A stretch of DNA of 32,766 nt, taken from positions 1 through 32,766 of the forward strand of contig JBALVO010000033.1 in assembly GCA_036961445.1 (NCBI GenBank), in the 5' to 3' direction. The notes beneath the pieces are model-generated. The model was not told where the DNA came from and did no database searches. It was given only the letters and a program-made list of their open reading frames with translations. The DNA is from JBALVO01 sp036961445 (GTDB taxonomy: Bacteria > Pseudomonadota > Gammaproteobacteria > Pseudomonadales > Halieaceae). The position numbers were made by a program, and so were the translations under genes. This document shows positions 1 to 7,384 of this stretch, piece by piece (position 1 is the first letter of the stretch; the number at the start of each line of letters is the position of its first letter).

Positions 1-41
1 TGCGATAGCAAGTGCCTACTGTAACTCTTTTTGCCGCGCAC

Positions 42-74
42 AAAAAAGCCCCGACCTAGACCGAGGCTTTTTTA
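42..74 (-). terminator. Rho-independent terminator, array copy 1
   Basis: A GC-rich hairpin (GCCTCG paired with CGGGGC, one G-T pair, 8-base loop on the minus strand) is flanked by A and T tracts, so it could work on both strands. It is the most distal of three near-identical terminators downstream of tRNA-Phe and carries two substitutions in its loop side relative to the others. Confidence 0.7.
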
Positions 75-80
75 TTGAAA

Positions 81-104
81 TGGTGCCCGGAGACAGAATC
101 GAAC
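81..104 (-). pseudogene. tRNA-Phe 3'-tail fragment, copy 1
   Basis: These 24 bases match exactly the T-loop-to-CCA end of the intact tRNA-Phe at 288-363. The match stops inside the T stem. A later 8-base match (GTGTCGGC on the minus strand, about 119-126) may be a further relic of the same tRNA after a short insertion. Confidence 0.8.
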
Positions 105-144
105 CGGCAGTCGCACTGGGCCGACACTCTGTGGCGGTATCCAT

Positions 145-177
145 AAAAAAAGCCCCGACATAGATCGAGGCCTTTTT
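145..177 (-). terminator. Rho-independent terminator, array copy 2
   Basis: Same hairpin as the tRNA-proximal copy, with one base change extending the stem side (CC before the T run on the plus strand). Flanked by A7 and T5 tracts. Confidence 0.7.
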
Positions 178-184
178 ATTAAAA

Positions 185-207
185 GGTGCCCGGAGACAGA
201 ATGGAAC
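185..207 (-). pseudogene. tRNA-Phe 3'-tail fragment, copy 2
   Basis: A second copy of the tRNA-Phe T-loop-to-acceptor tail with one substitution in the T loop region (C to G at 203) and a one-base loss at the CCA end (GG instead of TGG on the plus strand). Confidence 0.75.
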
Positions 208-247
208 CGGCAGTCGCACTGGGACGACACTCTGTGGCGGTATCCAT

Positions 248-280
248 AAAAAAAGCCCCGACATAGATCGAGGCTTTTTT
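248..280 (-). terminator. Rho-independent terminator of tRNA-Phe
   Basis: The hairpin GCCTCG/CGGGGC with a T tract lies seven bases after the CCA end of the intact tRNA-Phe on the minus strand, so it is the natural terminator of that gene. Confidence 0.8.
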
Positions 281-287
281 ATTGAAA

Positions 288-363
288 TGGTGCCCGGAGA
301 CAGAATCGAACTGCCGACACGGGGATTTTCAATCCCCTGCTCTACCGACTGAGCTATCCGGGC
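288..363 (-). tRNA. tRNA-Phe (anticodon GAA)
   Basis: A complete 76-base cloverleaf is readable on the minus strand. The acceptor GCCCGGA pairs with TCCGGGC, followed by A-CCA. The D arm is AGCTCAGTCGGTAGAGC. The anticodon stem GGGGA/TCCCC encloses TTGAAAA with anticodon GAA, and the T loop is TTCGATT. CCA is encoded. It has its own promoter (390-418) and a terminator just downstream, so it is transcribed as a single gene. Confidence 0.97.
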
Positions 364-389
364 GAATCTCGCTTGCGCGAAAGGCGCGT

Positions 390-418
390 ATTAAAACCGT
401 TGCATGGGCGTGAGTCAA
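390..418 (-). promoter_or_regulatory. Sigma-70 promoter of tRNA-Phe
   Basis: On the minus strand TTGACT (413-418) is separated by 17 bp from TTTAAT (390-395), and two bases later comes GCGCC, a GC-rich discriminator typical of stable-RNA promoters under ppGpp control. A start near 383 would leave a leader of about 20 bases before the mature tRNA. Confidence 0.75.
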
Positions 419-428
419 GGCCTCAGGA

Positions 429-701
429 TCATTGTGAAGGAGGTACGTAGCCCTCGGCCTGGTCGTAATCCTCGCCAGAAAAAAACTTCTCCATCTCCTG
501 CTGCAGGTATTTACGTGCCTCAGGGTCCACCAGGGTGAGGTGTTTTTCGTTGATCAGCATGGTCTGGTGGGCCTGCCAGTCTTGCCAGGCCTGTTTGGAG
601 ATAGACTCAAAGATCTCCTGTCCTTTCGGACCCGGGTAGGGTGGCGCATCCAGGCCCTCCAGCTCCTTTTGGTATTTCTTGCAAAAAACGCTGCGGGACA
701 T
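429..701 (-). CDS. yggX: Probable Fe(2+)-trafficking protein YggX
   Basis: The 90-residue product has the family's usual length and its hallmarks: a conserved Cys7 in the opening SVFCKKY segment, the PPYPGPKG stretch and the QAWQDWQ helix. YggX proteins are small cytosolic factors linked to iron supply and protection of Fe-S clusters from oxidation. The gene starts 27 bp after the mutY stop on the same strand, with GGAG ahead of the ATG, and the mutY-yggX pair is a common arrangement in gammaproteobacteria. MutY itself is an Fe-S enzyme, so the link is biologically sensible. Confidence 0.93.
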   Translation of the reverse strand: MSRSVFCKKYQKELEGLDAPPYPGPKGQEIFESISKQAWQDWQAHQTMLINEKHLTLVDPEARKYLQQEMEKFFSGEDYDQAEGYVPPSQ

Positions 702-728
702 GCTATCGCTCCGTTGGATGGGTGGTTG

Positions 729-1778
729 TTAGGCCAATTTCTGCAATAAGCTGGCTACGGGGGCAGCCAGGCCAATTTCAGGTGGCTGGCGACTGTTATA
801 CCAGAGCAGGTCCGCGCCTTCCATAACGCCATCCGGAGTATGCCCCAGGGTGATGTGCACCGGGAGTATGTCCAGATGGTAGTGACTAAAAGTGTGCCGG
901 AACAAATCCCACGATTCTATTGTCGCCGGTTCCACTCCCCAGCGGTCTAGGCACCAGTTAGCGGTGTACGTTATATCAGGGACCTCAGGGAAGCACCATA
1001 AACCTCCCCAGATACCCGACCCCGGTCGTCTTTGTAGCCCTATATCGCCATTACTGTCTTTTATCATCAGAAAAGCGGTGGTCTTTACCGGCAGAACTTT
1101 GCGCGGCTTTTTCCCTGGATAAGCCAGTTGCTCACCCTGGGCAAGGGCTACACAGTCACCACTCAGTGGGCAGTTCTGACAGTCCGGTGCGCTGCGAGTG
1201 CATAGTGTTGCCCCCAGGTCCATCATTGCCTGGGAGTAGTCGCCGCTGCGCTGCGCAGGAGTGCACTGATCGGCAAGTTCCCACAGTTGCTGGTGAACCC
1301 TGGTTCGGCCTGGCCAGCCATCGATAGCACGGTATCTGGCCAGTACGCGCTTGACGTTGCCATCGAGAATCACCGCTCGTTGCCCGAAGGCTATGCTGAC
1401 AATAGCCCCGGCAGTGGAGCGACCGATGCCAGGCAGTTCACATAAGCCATCTACGGTGTGCGGAAATTCTCCGGCAAGTTCAGCGCACACGTATTTGGCG
1501 GCGCGGTGCAGGTTGCGGGCCCGGGCATAGTAGCCCAGTCCGGTCCACAGATGCAGGACCTGGTCTTCATGGGCTTCAGCCAGGGACTGCACGCAGGGGA
1601 ATTCTGCCATGAATTTGGCAAAGTAGGGGATCACCGTTTTTACCTGGGTTTGTTGCAGCATGATCTCCGATACCCACACCCGATAGGGGCTGGTATCGTG
1701 TTGCCAGGGCAGGTCCTTGCGGCCGAACTGGTCGAACCAGTCCAGAACGCGGGAGGCAAAGGGTGAAGAAGCGGGCAT
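729..1778 (-). CDS. mutY: A/G-specific adenine DNA glycosylase MutY
   Basis: MutY removes adenine mispaired with 8-oxoguanine, the last guard of the GO repair system. The 349-residue product has the catalytic Glu38 in SEIMLQQTQ, the helix-hairpin-helix LPGIGRSTAGAI (about 115-126), the catalytic Asp139 in ILDGNVKR, and the four cluster cysteines C193, C200, C203 and C209 with spacing C-x6-C-x2-C-x5-C. The C-terminal third (about 225-349) is the NUDIX-like domain that recognises 8-oxoG. Length and residue positions lie within one residue of the E. coli enzyme. No clear Shine-Dalgarno precedes the ATG. It is divergent from hisB and probably co-transcribed with yggX. Confidence 0.97.
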   Translation of the reverse strand: MPASSPFASRVLDWFDQFGRKDLPWQHDTSPYRVWVSEIMLQQTQVKTVIPYFAKFMAEFPCVQSLAEAHEDQVLHLWTGLGYYARARNLHRAAKYVCAELAGEFPHTVDGLCELPGIGRSTAGAIVSIAFGQRAVILDGNVKRVLARYRAIDGWPGRTRVHQQLWELADQCTPAQRSGDYSQAMMDLGATLCTRSAPDCQNCPLSGDCVALAQGEQLAYPGKKPRKVLPVKTTAFLMIKDSNGDIGLQRRPGSGIWGGLWCFPEVPDITYTANWCLDRWGVEPATIESWDLFRHTFSHYHLDILPVHITLGHTPDGVMEGADLLWYNSRQPPEIGLAAPVASLLQKLA

Positions 1779-1861
1779 GGGAAATAACAGAGCGAAAAAT
1801 CAGGGAATCAGGGTAATGCGCCCGATGAAAAACCGCCAGTGAATTCGTCGGCGCATTCTTC

Positions 1862-1867
1862 TATAAT
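1862..1867 (+). promoter_or_regulatory. Candidate -10 of hisB operon promoter
   Basis: A perfect TATAAT lies 53 bp ahead of the hisB ATG in the mutY/hisB divergent gap. No good -35 is visible at 16-18 bp; the best match is a poor TGAATT around 1840. I see no his leader peptide or run of His codons, so attenuation as in enterobacteria is unlikely here. Confidence 0.45.
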
Positions 1868-1920
1868 GGCCGGCTTTGCGGAGGGGCTGGCTCTCCGAAT
1901 GCATATGTTGTGGAGAGATC

Positions 1921-2514
1921 ATGGCTGAGCGTAAGGCCACTGTAGAGCGGAATACCCTGGAGACCCAGATTACTGTAATGGTAAATCTGGACGGTACCGG
2001 GATCACACAGTTTGATACCGGCATTCCTTTTTTGGAGCACATGCTCGACCAGATTGCGCGTCACGGCATGGTGGACCTGAACATTACCGCCAAGGGTGAC
2101 CTGCACATTGATGATCACCACACCGTGGAAGACATAGGCATAACGCTCGGTCAGGCCGTTAGCAAAGCCGTTGGCGACAAAAAAGGTATTATGCGTTACG
2201 GACATGCCTACGTGCCCCTGGATGAGGCCCTGTCACGGGTCGTTGTTGATTTTTCGGGTCGACCTGGCCTCGAGTACCACGTTCCGTTCACTCGCGCAGC
2301 CGTGGGTGGCTTTGATGTAGATCTGTTTCTGGAGTTTTTCCAGGGCTTTGTCAATCACGCCCTGGTGACCTTGCACGTGGACAACTTGCGTGGCGATAAC
2401 AGCCACCACCAGGCAGAAACGGTATTCAAGGCGTTTGGTCGAGCAGTGCGTATGGCGCTCACTGCTGATCCACGCATGGCAGGGATTACGCCTTCCACCA
2501 AGGGTGTTCTCTAG
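1921..2514 (+). CDS. hisB: Imidazoleglycerol-phosphate dehydratase HisB
   Basis: It catalyses dehydration of imidazole glycerol phosphate to imidazole acetol phosphate, the sixth step of histidine synthesis. The ATG at 1921 is chosen because GGAGAG lies just upstream and gives a 197-residue product, the normal length of the monofunctional enzyme; a longer upstream extension is not conserved. Metal-binding motifs are visible: DDHHTVED near residues 60-67 and the SHHQAE motif near 160-165. No phosphatase domain is fused, unlike enterobacterial HisB. It is the first gene of hisB-hisH-hisA-hisF. Confidence 0.96.
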   Translation: MAERKATVERNTLETQITVMVNLDGTGITQFDTGIPFLEHMLDQIARHGMVDLNITAKGDLHIDDHHTVEDIGITLGQAVSKAVGDKKGIMRYGHAYVPLDEALSRVVVDFSGRPGLEYHVPFTRAAVGGFDVDLFLEFFQGFVNHALVTLHVDNLRGDNSHHQAETVFKAFGRAVRMALTADPRMAGITPSTKGVL

Positions 2515-2528
2515 GCCGGGGTCTTGCT

Positions 2529-3179
2529 ATGAGTGGTGTTGTCGCCGTTATCGATTACGGCATGGGAAATTTACATTCCGTGGCCAGCGCGCTGGCGCAT
2601 GCCGGTGCTGATGAGGTGCTGGTGACCCACGATGCTGACGTTATCCGCCAGGCCGACCGGGTGGTATTCCCCGGCGTGGGTGCAATTCGCGACTGTATGG
2701 CGGAAATTCGCCGACTCAAGTGTGACCAGCTGCTGGTCGATGCCCTGACCGCGCAGCATAAACCGGTACTGGCAATCTGCGTGGGCATGCAGGCGCTGAT
2801 GACTCACTCAGCAGAAAATGATGGTGTACCCTGCCTGGATATCATTCCCGGGGAGGTCCGTTATTTTGGTAATCCGTTGGTCGACGCTCAGGGGCAGCGC
2901 CTTAAAGTCCCTCACATGGGCTGGAATGAAGTGCAGCAGGTTTCCGATCACCCTCTATGGCGGGGCATCCCCGATATGACCCGCTTCTATTTTGTGCACA
3001 GTTATTATGTGACGGCTTCGGACCGCGATCTACTGGCTGGTGCGGTGCAATACGGTGTTAGCGCAGATGCAGCGCTGGCGCGAGACAACCTGTTTGCTGT
3101 GCAGTTTCACCCGGAAAAGAGCCACACCGCGGGACTGCAGTTATTACGCAATTTTCTTGAGTGGAACGGACAATGTTGA
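2529..3179 (+). CDS. hisH: Imidazole glycerol phosphate synthase, glutaminase subunit HisH
   Basis: The class I glutamine amidotransferase subunit (216 aa) supplies ammonia to HisF. The triad is visible: Cys84 in AICVGMQ, His194 and Glu196 in VQFHPEKS. The oxyanion-strand motif PGVGA sits at 48-52. The nucleophile elbow reads AICVG rather than the more usual GICLG, a mild variation. The gene lies 14 bp after hisB and overlaps hisA by seven bases, consistent with translational coupling within the operon. Confidence 0.96.
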   Translation: MSGVVAVIDYGMGNLHSVASALAHAGADEVLVTHDADVIRQADRVVFPGVGAIRDCMAEIRRLKCDQLLVDALTAQHKPVLAICVGMQALMTHSAENDGVPCLDIIPGEVRYFGNPLVDAQGQRLKVPHMGWNEVQQVSDHPLWRGIPDMTRFYFVHSYYVTASDRDLLAGAVQYGVSADAALARDNLFAVQFHPEKSHTAGLQLLRNFLEWNGQC

Positions 3180-3907
3180 TAATACCTGCGATCGATTTGA
3201 AAGACGGCCAGTGTGTGCGCCTGCGCCAGGGCTTGATGGATGACAGTACTGTATTTTCCGATGATCCGGTGGCGGTCGCCGCTCGCTGGGTAGCCGCGGG
3301 CTGTCGCCGCCTGCATCTGGTTGATCTCAATGGTGCATTTGCCGGTGAGCCGATCAACGGCGCGGTGGTGACTGCTATTGCGGCCGCCTATCCCGAGCTG
3401 CCTATCCAGATTGGTGGAGGCATTCGCAACCTGGAGACAATTGAGCACTATGTTCGGGCCGGGGTGGATTATGTGATTATCGGTACCAAGGCGGTTAAAG
3501 AGCCGGCTTTTGTCGCCGAGGCCTGCGCCGCTTTTCCGGGCAAGGTGATAGTGGGGCTGGACGCTAAAGATGGTCTGGTTGCCACTGATGGCTGGGCCGA
3601 GGTGTCGCAGGTGCAGGCCACGGATCTTGCCAGGCAGTTTGAGTCCGACGGCGTGTCAGCGATAGTCTATACCGATATCGCCCGAGACGGCATGATGCAG
3701 GGTGTTAATGTCGAGGCGACTGTGACCATGGCTAGAGCGTCGCGCATCCCGGTGATTGCTTCAGGAGGCATAACCAACATGGGTGACATCCAGGCCCTGA
3801 TGGCGGTCGCCGACCAGGGTATATGCGGTGCGATAACCGGACGCGCGATTTATGAAGGTACGCTGGATGTAGCTGAAGCCCAGCGCCTGTGTGACGGGGC
3901 AGTCTGA
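3173..3907 (+). CDS. hisA: ProFAR isomerase HisA
   Basis: HisA isomerises the ProFAR intermediate to PRFAR, the HisF substrate. The product is a (beta/alpha)8 barrel of 244 residues. The catalytic Asp8 lies in MLIIPAIDLKDG and the second Asp in YTDIARDGM. I chose the ATG at 3173 (overlapping the hisH stop) over an in-frame GTG at 3161, because the protein then begins exactly at the conserved strand and GGAACGGA sits at a suitable distance. Phosphate-binding glycines are visible in GGGIRN and ASGGITN. It is followed two bases later by hisF. Confidence 0.96.
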   Translation: MLIIPAIDLKDGQCVRLRQGLMDDSTVFSDDPVAVAARWVAAGCRRLHLVDLNGAFAGEPINGAVVTAIAAAYPELPIQIGGGIRNLETIEHYVRAGVDYVIIGTKAVKEPAFVAEACAAFPGKVIVGLDAKDGLVATDGWAEVSQVQATDLARQFESDGVSAIVYTDIARDGMMQGVNVEATVTMARASRIPVIASGGITNMGDIQALMAVADQGICGAITGRAIYEGTLDVAEAQRLCDGAV

Positions 3908-3909
3908 GA

Positions 3910-4683
3910 ATGGGCCTGGCAAAGCGCATTATCCCCTGCCTGGATGTGGAAAACGGACGGGTGGTCAAAGGCGTTAACTTTGTGGATATCCGGGATGCCG
4001 GTGACCCGGTGGAGATTGCCATTCGCTATAACGAGCAGGGCGCGGATGAAATTACCTTCCTGGACATTACTGCCAGCCATGAGGGTCGGGATACCACGGT
4101 ACACACGGTAGAAAAAATCGCCGAGGAAGTCTTTATACCCTTGACCGTAGGAGGTGGCATCCGCTCGGTGGACGATATTCGCATCATGCTTAATGCCGGT
4201 GCCGACAAGGTAAGCATTAACACCGCAGCGATTCACAATCCGGAACTGGTGCGCGAATCAGCTCAGCGCTTTGGTTCGCAGTGCATCGTGGTAGCGATTG
4301 ATGCCAAGCGTGTGGATGATGTTGACGGGCGGCCGCGCTGGGAGATATTCACCCATGGTGGGCGCAAGCACACGGGTATCGACGCCGTTGCCTGGGCGGT
4401 GCGTATGGCAGAGCTGGGGGCGGGAGAAATCCTGTTGACCAGTATGGATCGGGACGGCACAAAGAACGGGTTTGAACTGGGCGTGACTCGCGCTATTACC
4501 GACGCCGTGGAAATTCCAGTAATCGCCTCCGGCGGTGTGGGTAACCTGGATCACCTGGTCGAAGGTATTACATTGGGCGGTGCCGATGCCGTGCTCGCCG
4601 CCAGTATTTTTCACTTTGGGGAGTATTCTGTGCTAGAGGCCAAGGCCTATATGGCCGCGCACGGGGTCGAAGTACGCCTGTAA
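3910..4683 (+). CDS. hisF: Imidazole glycerol phosphate synthase, cyclase subunit HisF
   Basis: HisF (257 aa) condenses ammonia from HisH with PRFAR to give imidazole glycerol phosphate and AICAR. The barrel begins LAKRIIPCLDVENGR with catalytic Asp12. The second catalytic Asp lies in VVAIDAKR near residue 131. Phosphate-binding loops are VGGGIRS and ASGGVGN. It ends the his cluster; hisG, hisD, hisC, hisI and hisE are not in this window. Its downstream terminator, if any, may lie in the assembly gap at 4724. Confidence 0.97.
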   Translation: MGLAKRIIPCLDVENGRVVKGVNFVDIRDAGDPVEIAIRYNEQGADEITFLDITASHEGRDTTVHTVEKIAEEVFIPLTVGGGIRSVDDIRIMLNAGADKVSINTAAIHNPELVRESAQRFGSQCIVVAIDAKRVDDVDGRPRWEIFTHGGRKHTGIDAVAWAVRMAELGAGEILLTSMDRDGTKNGFELGVTRAITDAVEIPVIASGGVGNLDHLVEGITLGGADAVLAASIFHFGEYSVLEAKAYMAAHGVEVRL

Positions 4684-4723
4684 AGCGCGCCGTTAACCGC
4701 AAACATGGTAGATCCAGTGTTTA

Positions 4724-4823
4724 NNNNNNNNNNNNNNNNNNNNNNNNNNNNNNNNNNNNNNNNNNNNNNNNNNNNNNNNNNNNNNNNNNNNNNNNNNNNN
4801 NNNNNNNNNNNNNNNNNNNNNNN
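4724..4823. other. Assembly gap (100 N) at the 3' end of ctpA
   Basis: Exactly 100 N, the customary placeholder for a gap of unknown size. It hides the C-terminus of ctpA and perhaps the terminators of ctpA and hisF. Only four bases (TTTA) are shared by the two flanks, which is not evidence of overlap. Confidence 0.95.
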
Positions 4824-6128
4824 TTTATCGCGCATCCCGAGTATATTCAGGCCCTTGAGCAAGGTAAGAGCTTCATATAACTGGTTGTCGCTGCCCAGTA
4901 GCTCACTGGTCACTTTTTTGTCCACTTTAACTTTGCCGGCATCCTTTTTATCCCCACTATTACCGTTGGCATTGTTCAGGTGGCCCGATAAATCTGCCTC
5001 GCTCAGGCGCCTGGAAGTATCGTATGCAGTGACCTTGGCGCGCTCCACCAGAATATCCGGCACAATACCCTCGGCCTGGATAGAGCGACCGTTGGGGGTG
5101 AAATACAAGGCCGTGGTGAGTTTTACCGCGCGTGACTCCGATAAGGGCAGAATGGTTTGTACTGAACCTTTGCCGAAACTGTCAGTGCCCATAACAACGG
5201 CGCGACTATGGTCCTGCAGTGCGCCGGCGACAATTTCCGAGGCACTGGCTGACCCGCGATTAATCAGTACTACCAATGGTGTACCTTTGCTCTGGTCCTG
5301 TTCATCTGCTTCGTAGTACATGTCGGAATTGGCCAGGCGACCTTCTGTGTAAACGACAGTGCCACCATCCATGAACAATCCGGCCACGTCGACGCTGGCG
5401 CGTAATATTCCACCTGGATTATTGCGAAGATCCAGAACCAGGCCTTTCAATTCCTGTTGCTCCATCAGTTTGCTGAGGGACTTACCTACATCCGCCCCGG
5501 TGGCAGTCTGGAACTGGGCAATGCGAATATAACCGTAGCCAGGCTCCAGCCAACGCTCGCGAACGCTGGCAACCTTTATCGTGTCGCGGGTCAGGGTGAC
5601 CTCAAATGGCTGGCTTTCGCCAGGGCGCCCGATGGTAAGCTCGATATCACTGCCCTTGGGGCCGCGCATGACCTCTATCGCCTCGTTCAGGCTCATGCCC
5701 TTCACCGGTATCTTGCCCAGTTTCAGAATGATGTCACCACTTTGCAGTCCTGCACCTGCGGCAGGTGAACCGTCTATAGGTGAAATTATTTTGACGTAGC
5801 CATCTTCCATGCCAACTTCCAGCCCGAGGCCGGTGAACTCGCCTGAAGTATTGTCTTGCAGGTCCTTGAAGGCGTCTTCGGTCATGTATACAGAGTGTGG
5901 GTCCAGCCCCATCAGCATGCCCTGAATGGCATATTCCAGCAGGGTGCTGTCGTCTATTTCTTCAACGTAGCCAACGCGGATCTGGTTGAATACATCAGCA
6001 AATGTCCGCAGTTCATCCAGGGGCAACTGCCCCTGTTCTTCTACCGCGTGCAGGGACAGGGAAGATGACAAGGCCAGTGCAGCGATAATGGTCGCCAGTT
6101 TGCTATGAGCTGGAAAAATAGAACGCAT
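4824..6128 (-). CDS. ctpA: S41-family C-terminal processing peptidase, 3' end in gap
   Basis: This is a periplasmic serine protease of the CtpA/Prc family that cleaves proteins near their C-termini. From the ATG at 6128 the protein opens with a signal peptide (about 1-28, ending SLHA). A PDZ domain follows around 95-180 and then the S41 catalytic domain. The catalytic Ser is probably Ser295 in GSASASEI and the Lys is Lys320 in FGKGSVQ. The 435 visible residues are close to the usual length, so only a few are likely lost in the gap. An in-frame ATG at 6167 would bury the signal peptide and is less likely. It is third in the gpmI-envC-ctpA order seen in many gammaproteobacteria; from Pseudomonas work, CtpA degrades cell-wall hydrolases, which fits its envC neighbour. 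Confidence 0.92.
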
Positions 6129-6218
6129 GAATACCGCCGAGTTGGCCGATTGGCCACTAATATGCAAAGGGGCTAGTTTAACCTATTACACAGCGCGAAT
6201 GGCAAGCATCGAGACAGG

Positions 6219-7379
6219 TTAACCCGAGCACCATCTGGAAGGGTTGGTCGGTTTGCCCTGATGCCTGATTTCGAAGTAAAGGGCTGCCCTGTCCTGACCA
6301 CCACTGCTACCGACGGTGCTCACAGGCGTTCCGGCGGTAACCCACTCCCCCACCTCGCGCAGCAGGCTCTGGTTGTGAGCATACAGGCTCATATAACCAT
6401 CACCATGATCTATGATCAGCAGCAGGCCAGAGCCCCGCAGCCAGTCGGAATAAACGACGCGTCCGTGATGTATGGCCTTGACCGTTACTCCTTCCCTGGC
6501 GGGAATAGTGATGCCTTGCCAGCGCATTTTTCCATCGTTGCGCGAACGCCCGAAGCTGTTGCTTGCTTTACCTTTCACCGGCCAGGGCATTTTACCCCTG
6601 GCGCTTTTGAAGTCCTGGTAGTTATCGGGTACCTGCAGGTTTACCACGGCTTCTTCGATGGCTCGCAGTAGTGCTTCCAGCTCCTTGCTATCCAGCTGTT
6701 TCTGCTTGAGCTGGTCACCTTTGGTGCTGATGCTTGAGCTGAGATTGGCGATCGCCAACTGGCGATTGGCCTTTGCCTTGCCGAGATTGGCCTGCTGTTT
6801 CTCCAGCACCTGCTGCTGTGTTTCAAGTTGCGTAAAGCCGGTTGTAATGCGTTGTTCCAGTTCCCTCAGTTGCGCTAGCGTTTCCCGGTATTGCTCCATC
6901 AGCTTGTTGCGTGCCTCGAAAAAGTATCGATAATAGCCCATGGTCCGGGCTACGGTATGTGGGCTTTCCTGATTCAATAAAACTTTAACCTGGCCTTGTT
7001 GGCCCATTTGCCATGCGGTTTTGAGCTCAGTGGCGATTCTGGCCTGTTGCTGGTTGCGCGCCTGTTCAAGCGCCTCGCGCTGCTTTTCCAGCGCCGCCAA
7101 CTCCGCTTTAGTGGCGCTCATGGCCTGTTGATTGTCGCTTATGTCGCGCTGCAACTTGCCCAGTTGTATGTCTGCATCGCGCAATTGCTGCTGCAAGGTA
7201 TTTTTTCGCGCGTTGGCGCTGGAGATCTCCCGGTTGATGCGCTGAATATCAGCCTGCAGTTGTTGTAACTGTTCGCGGGTTTTTTCTTCATCTGACTGGG
7301 CTACGCTGACCAGTGGCATACCGGCCATGAGTAGCGTAGCCACCAGTATTTGCCATGCAGCCAAAGGACGTAGAGACAT
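6219..7379 (-). CDS. envC: EnvC-like murein hydrolase activator
   Basis: A 386-residue exported protein with a signal peptide (about 1-27). A long coiled coil (about 30-250) is rich in Gln, Leu and Glu, and a C-terminal LytM/M23 domain (about 270-386) follows. The domain is degenerate: the usual metal-binding HxxxD region reads MRWQGITI and the HxH motif reads ALYFEIR, so zinc ligands are missing, as in E. coli EnvC. Such proteins activate the division amidases AmiA/AmiB rather than cutting peptidoglycan. It begins five bases after the gpmI stop, indicating one transcript. Confidence 0.93.
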   Translation of the reverse strand: MSLRPLAAWQILVATLLMAGMPLVSVAQSDEEKTREQLQQLQADIQRINREISSANARKNTLQQQLRDADIQLGKLQRDISDNQQAMSATKAELAALEKQREALEQARNQQQARIATELKTAWQMGQQGQVKVLLNQESPHTVARTMGYYRYFFEARNKLMEQYRETLAQLRELEQRITTGFTQLETQQQVLEKQQANLGKAKANRQLAIANLSSSISTKGDQLKQKQLDSKELEALLRAIEEAVVNLQVPDNYQDFKSARGKMPWPVKGKASNSFGRSRNDGKMRWQGITIPAREGVTVKAIHHGRVVYSDWLRGSGLLLIIDHGDGYMSLYAHNQSLLREVGEWVTAGTPVSTVGSSGGQDRAALYFEIRHQGKPTNPSRWCSG

Positions 7380-7384
7380 TTAGG

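Larger units (their letters stand above)
42..304 (-). repeat. Decayed tandem array of tRNA-Phe 3' tail plus terminator
   Basis: A unit of about 103-104 bp is repeated downstream of tRNA-Phe (the GCC of each hairpin starts at 48, 152 and 255). Read on the minus strand, each unit has the last ~23-24 bases of tRNA-Phe including CCA, a short AT-rich gap, and a hairpin with T tract. The two outer copies also carry a ~40-base non-tRNA segment (105-143 and 208-247). The copies differ by a few substitutions and small indels, so the duplication is not brand new. Copies 1 and 2 lack the acceptor 5' half, D arm and anticodon, so they cannot be functional tRNAs. Origin is unknown: unequal recombination or a remnant of integration at the tRNA 3' end are both possible. 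Confidence 0.85.

Noticed and set aside
16..264. Minus-strand 82-codon open frame
   Set aside because: It runs through the tRNA-tail/terminator repeats; its peptide repeats only because the DNA does.
4647..4723. Extension of ctpA across the N run
   Set aside because: Frame across a placeholder gap is meaningless, and the extension overlaps the hisF 3' end.
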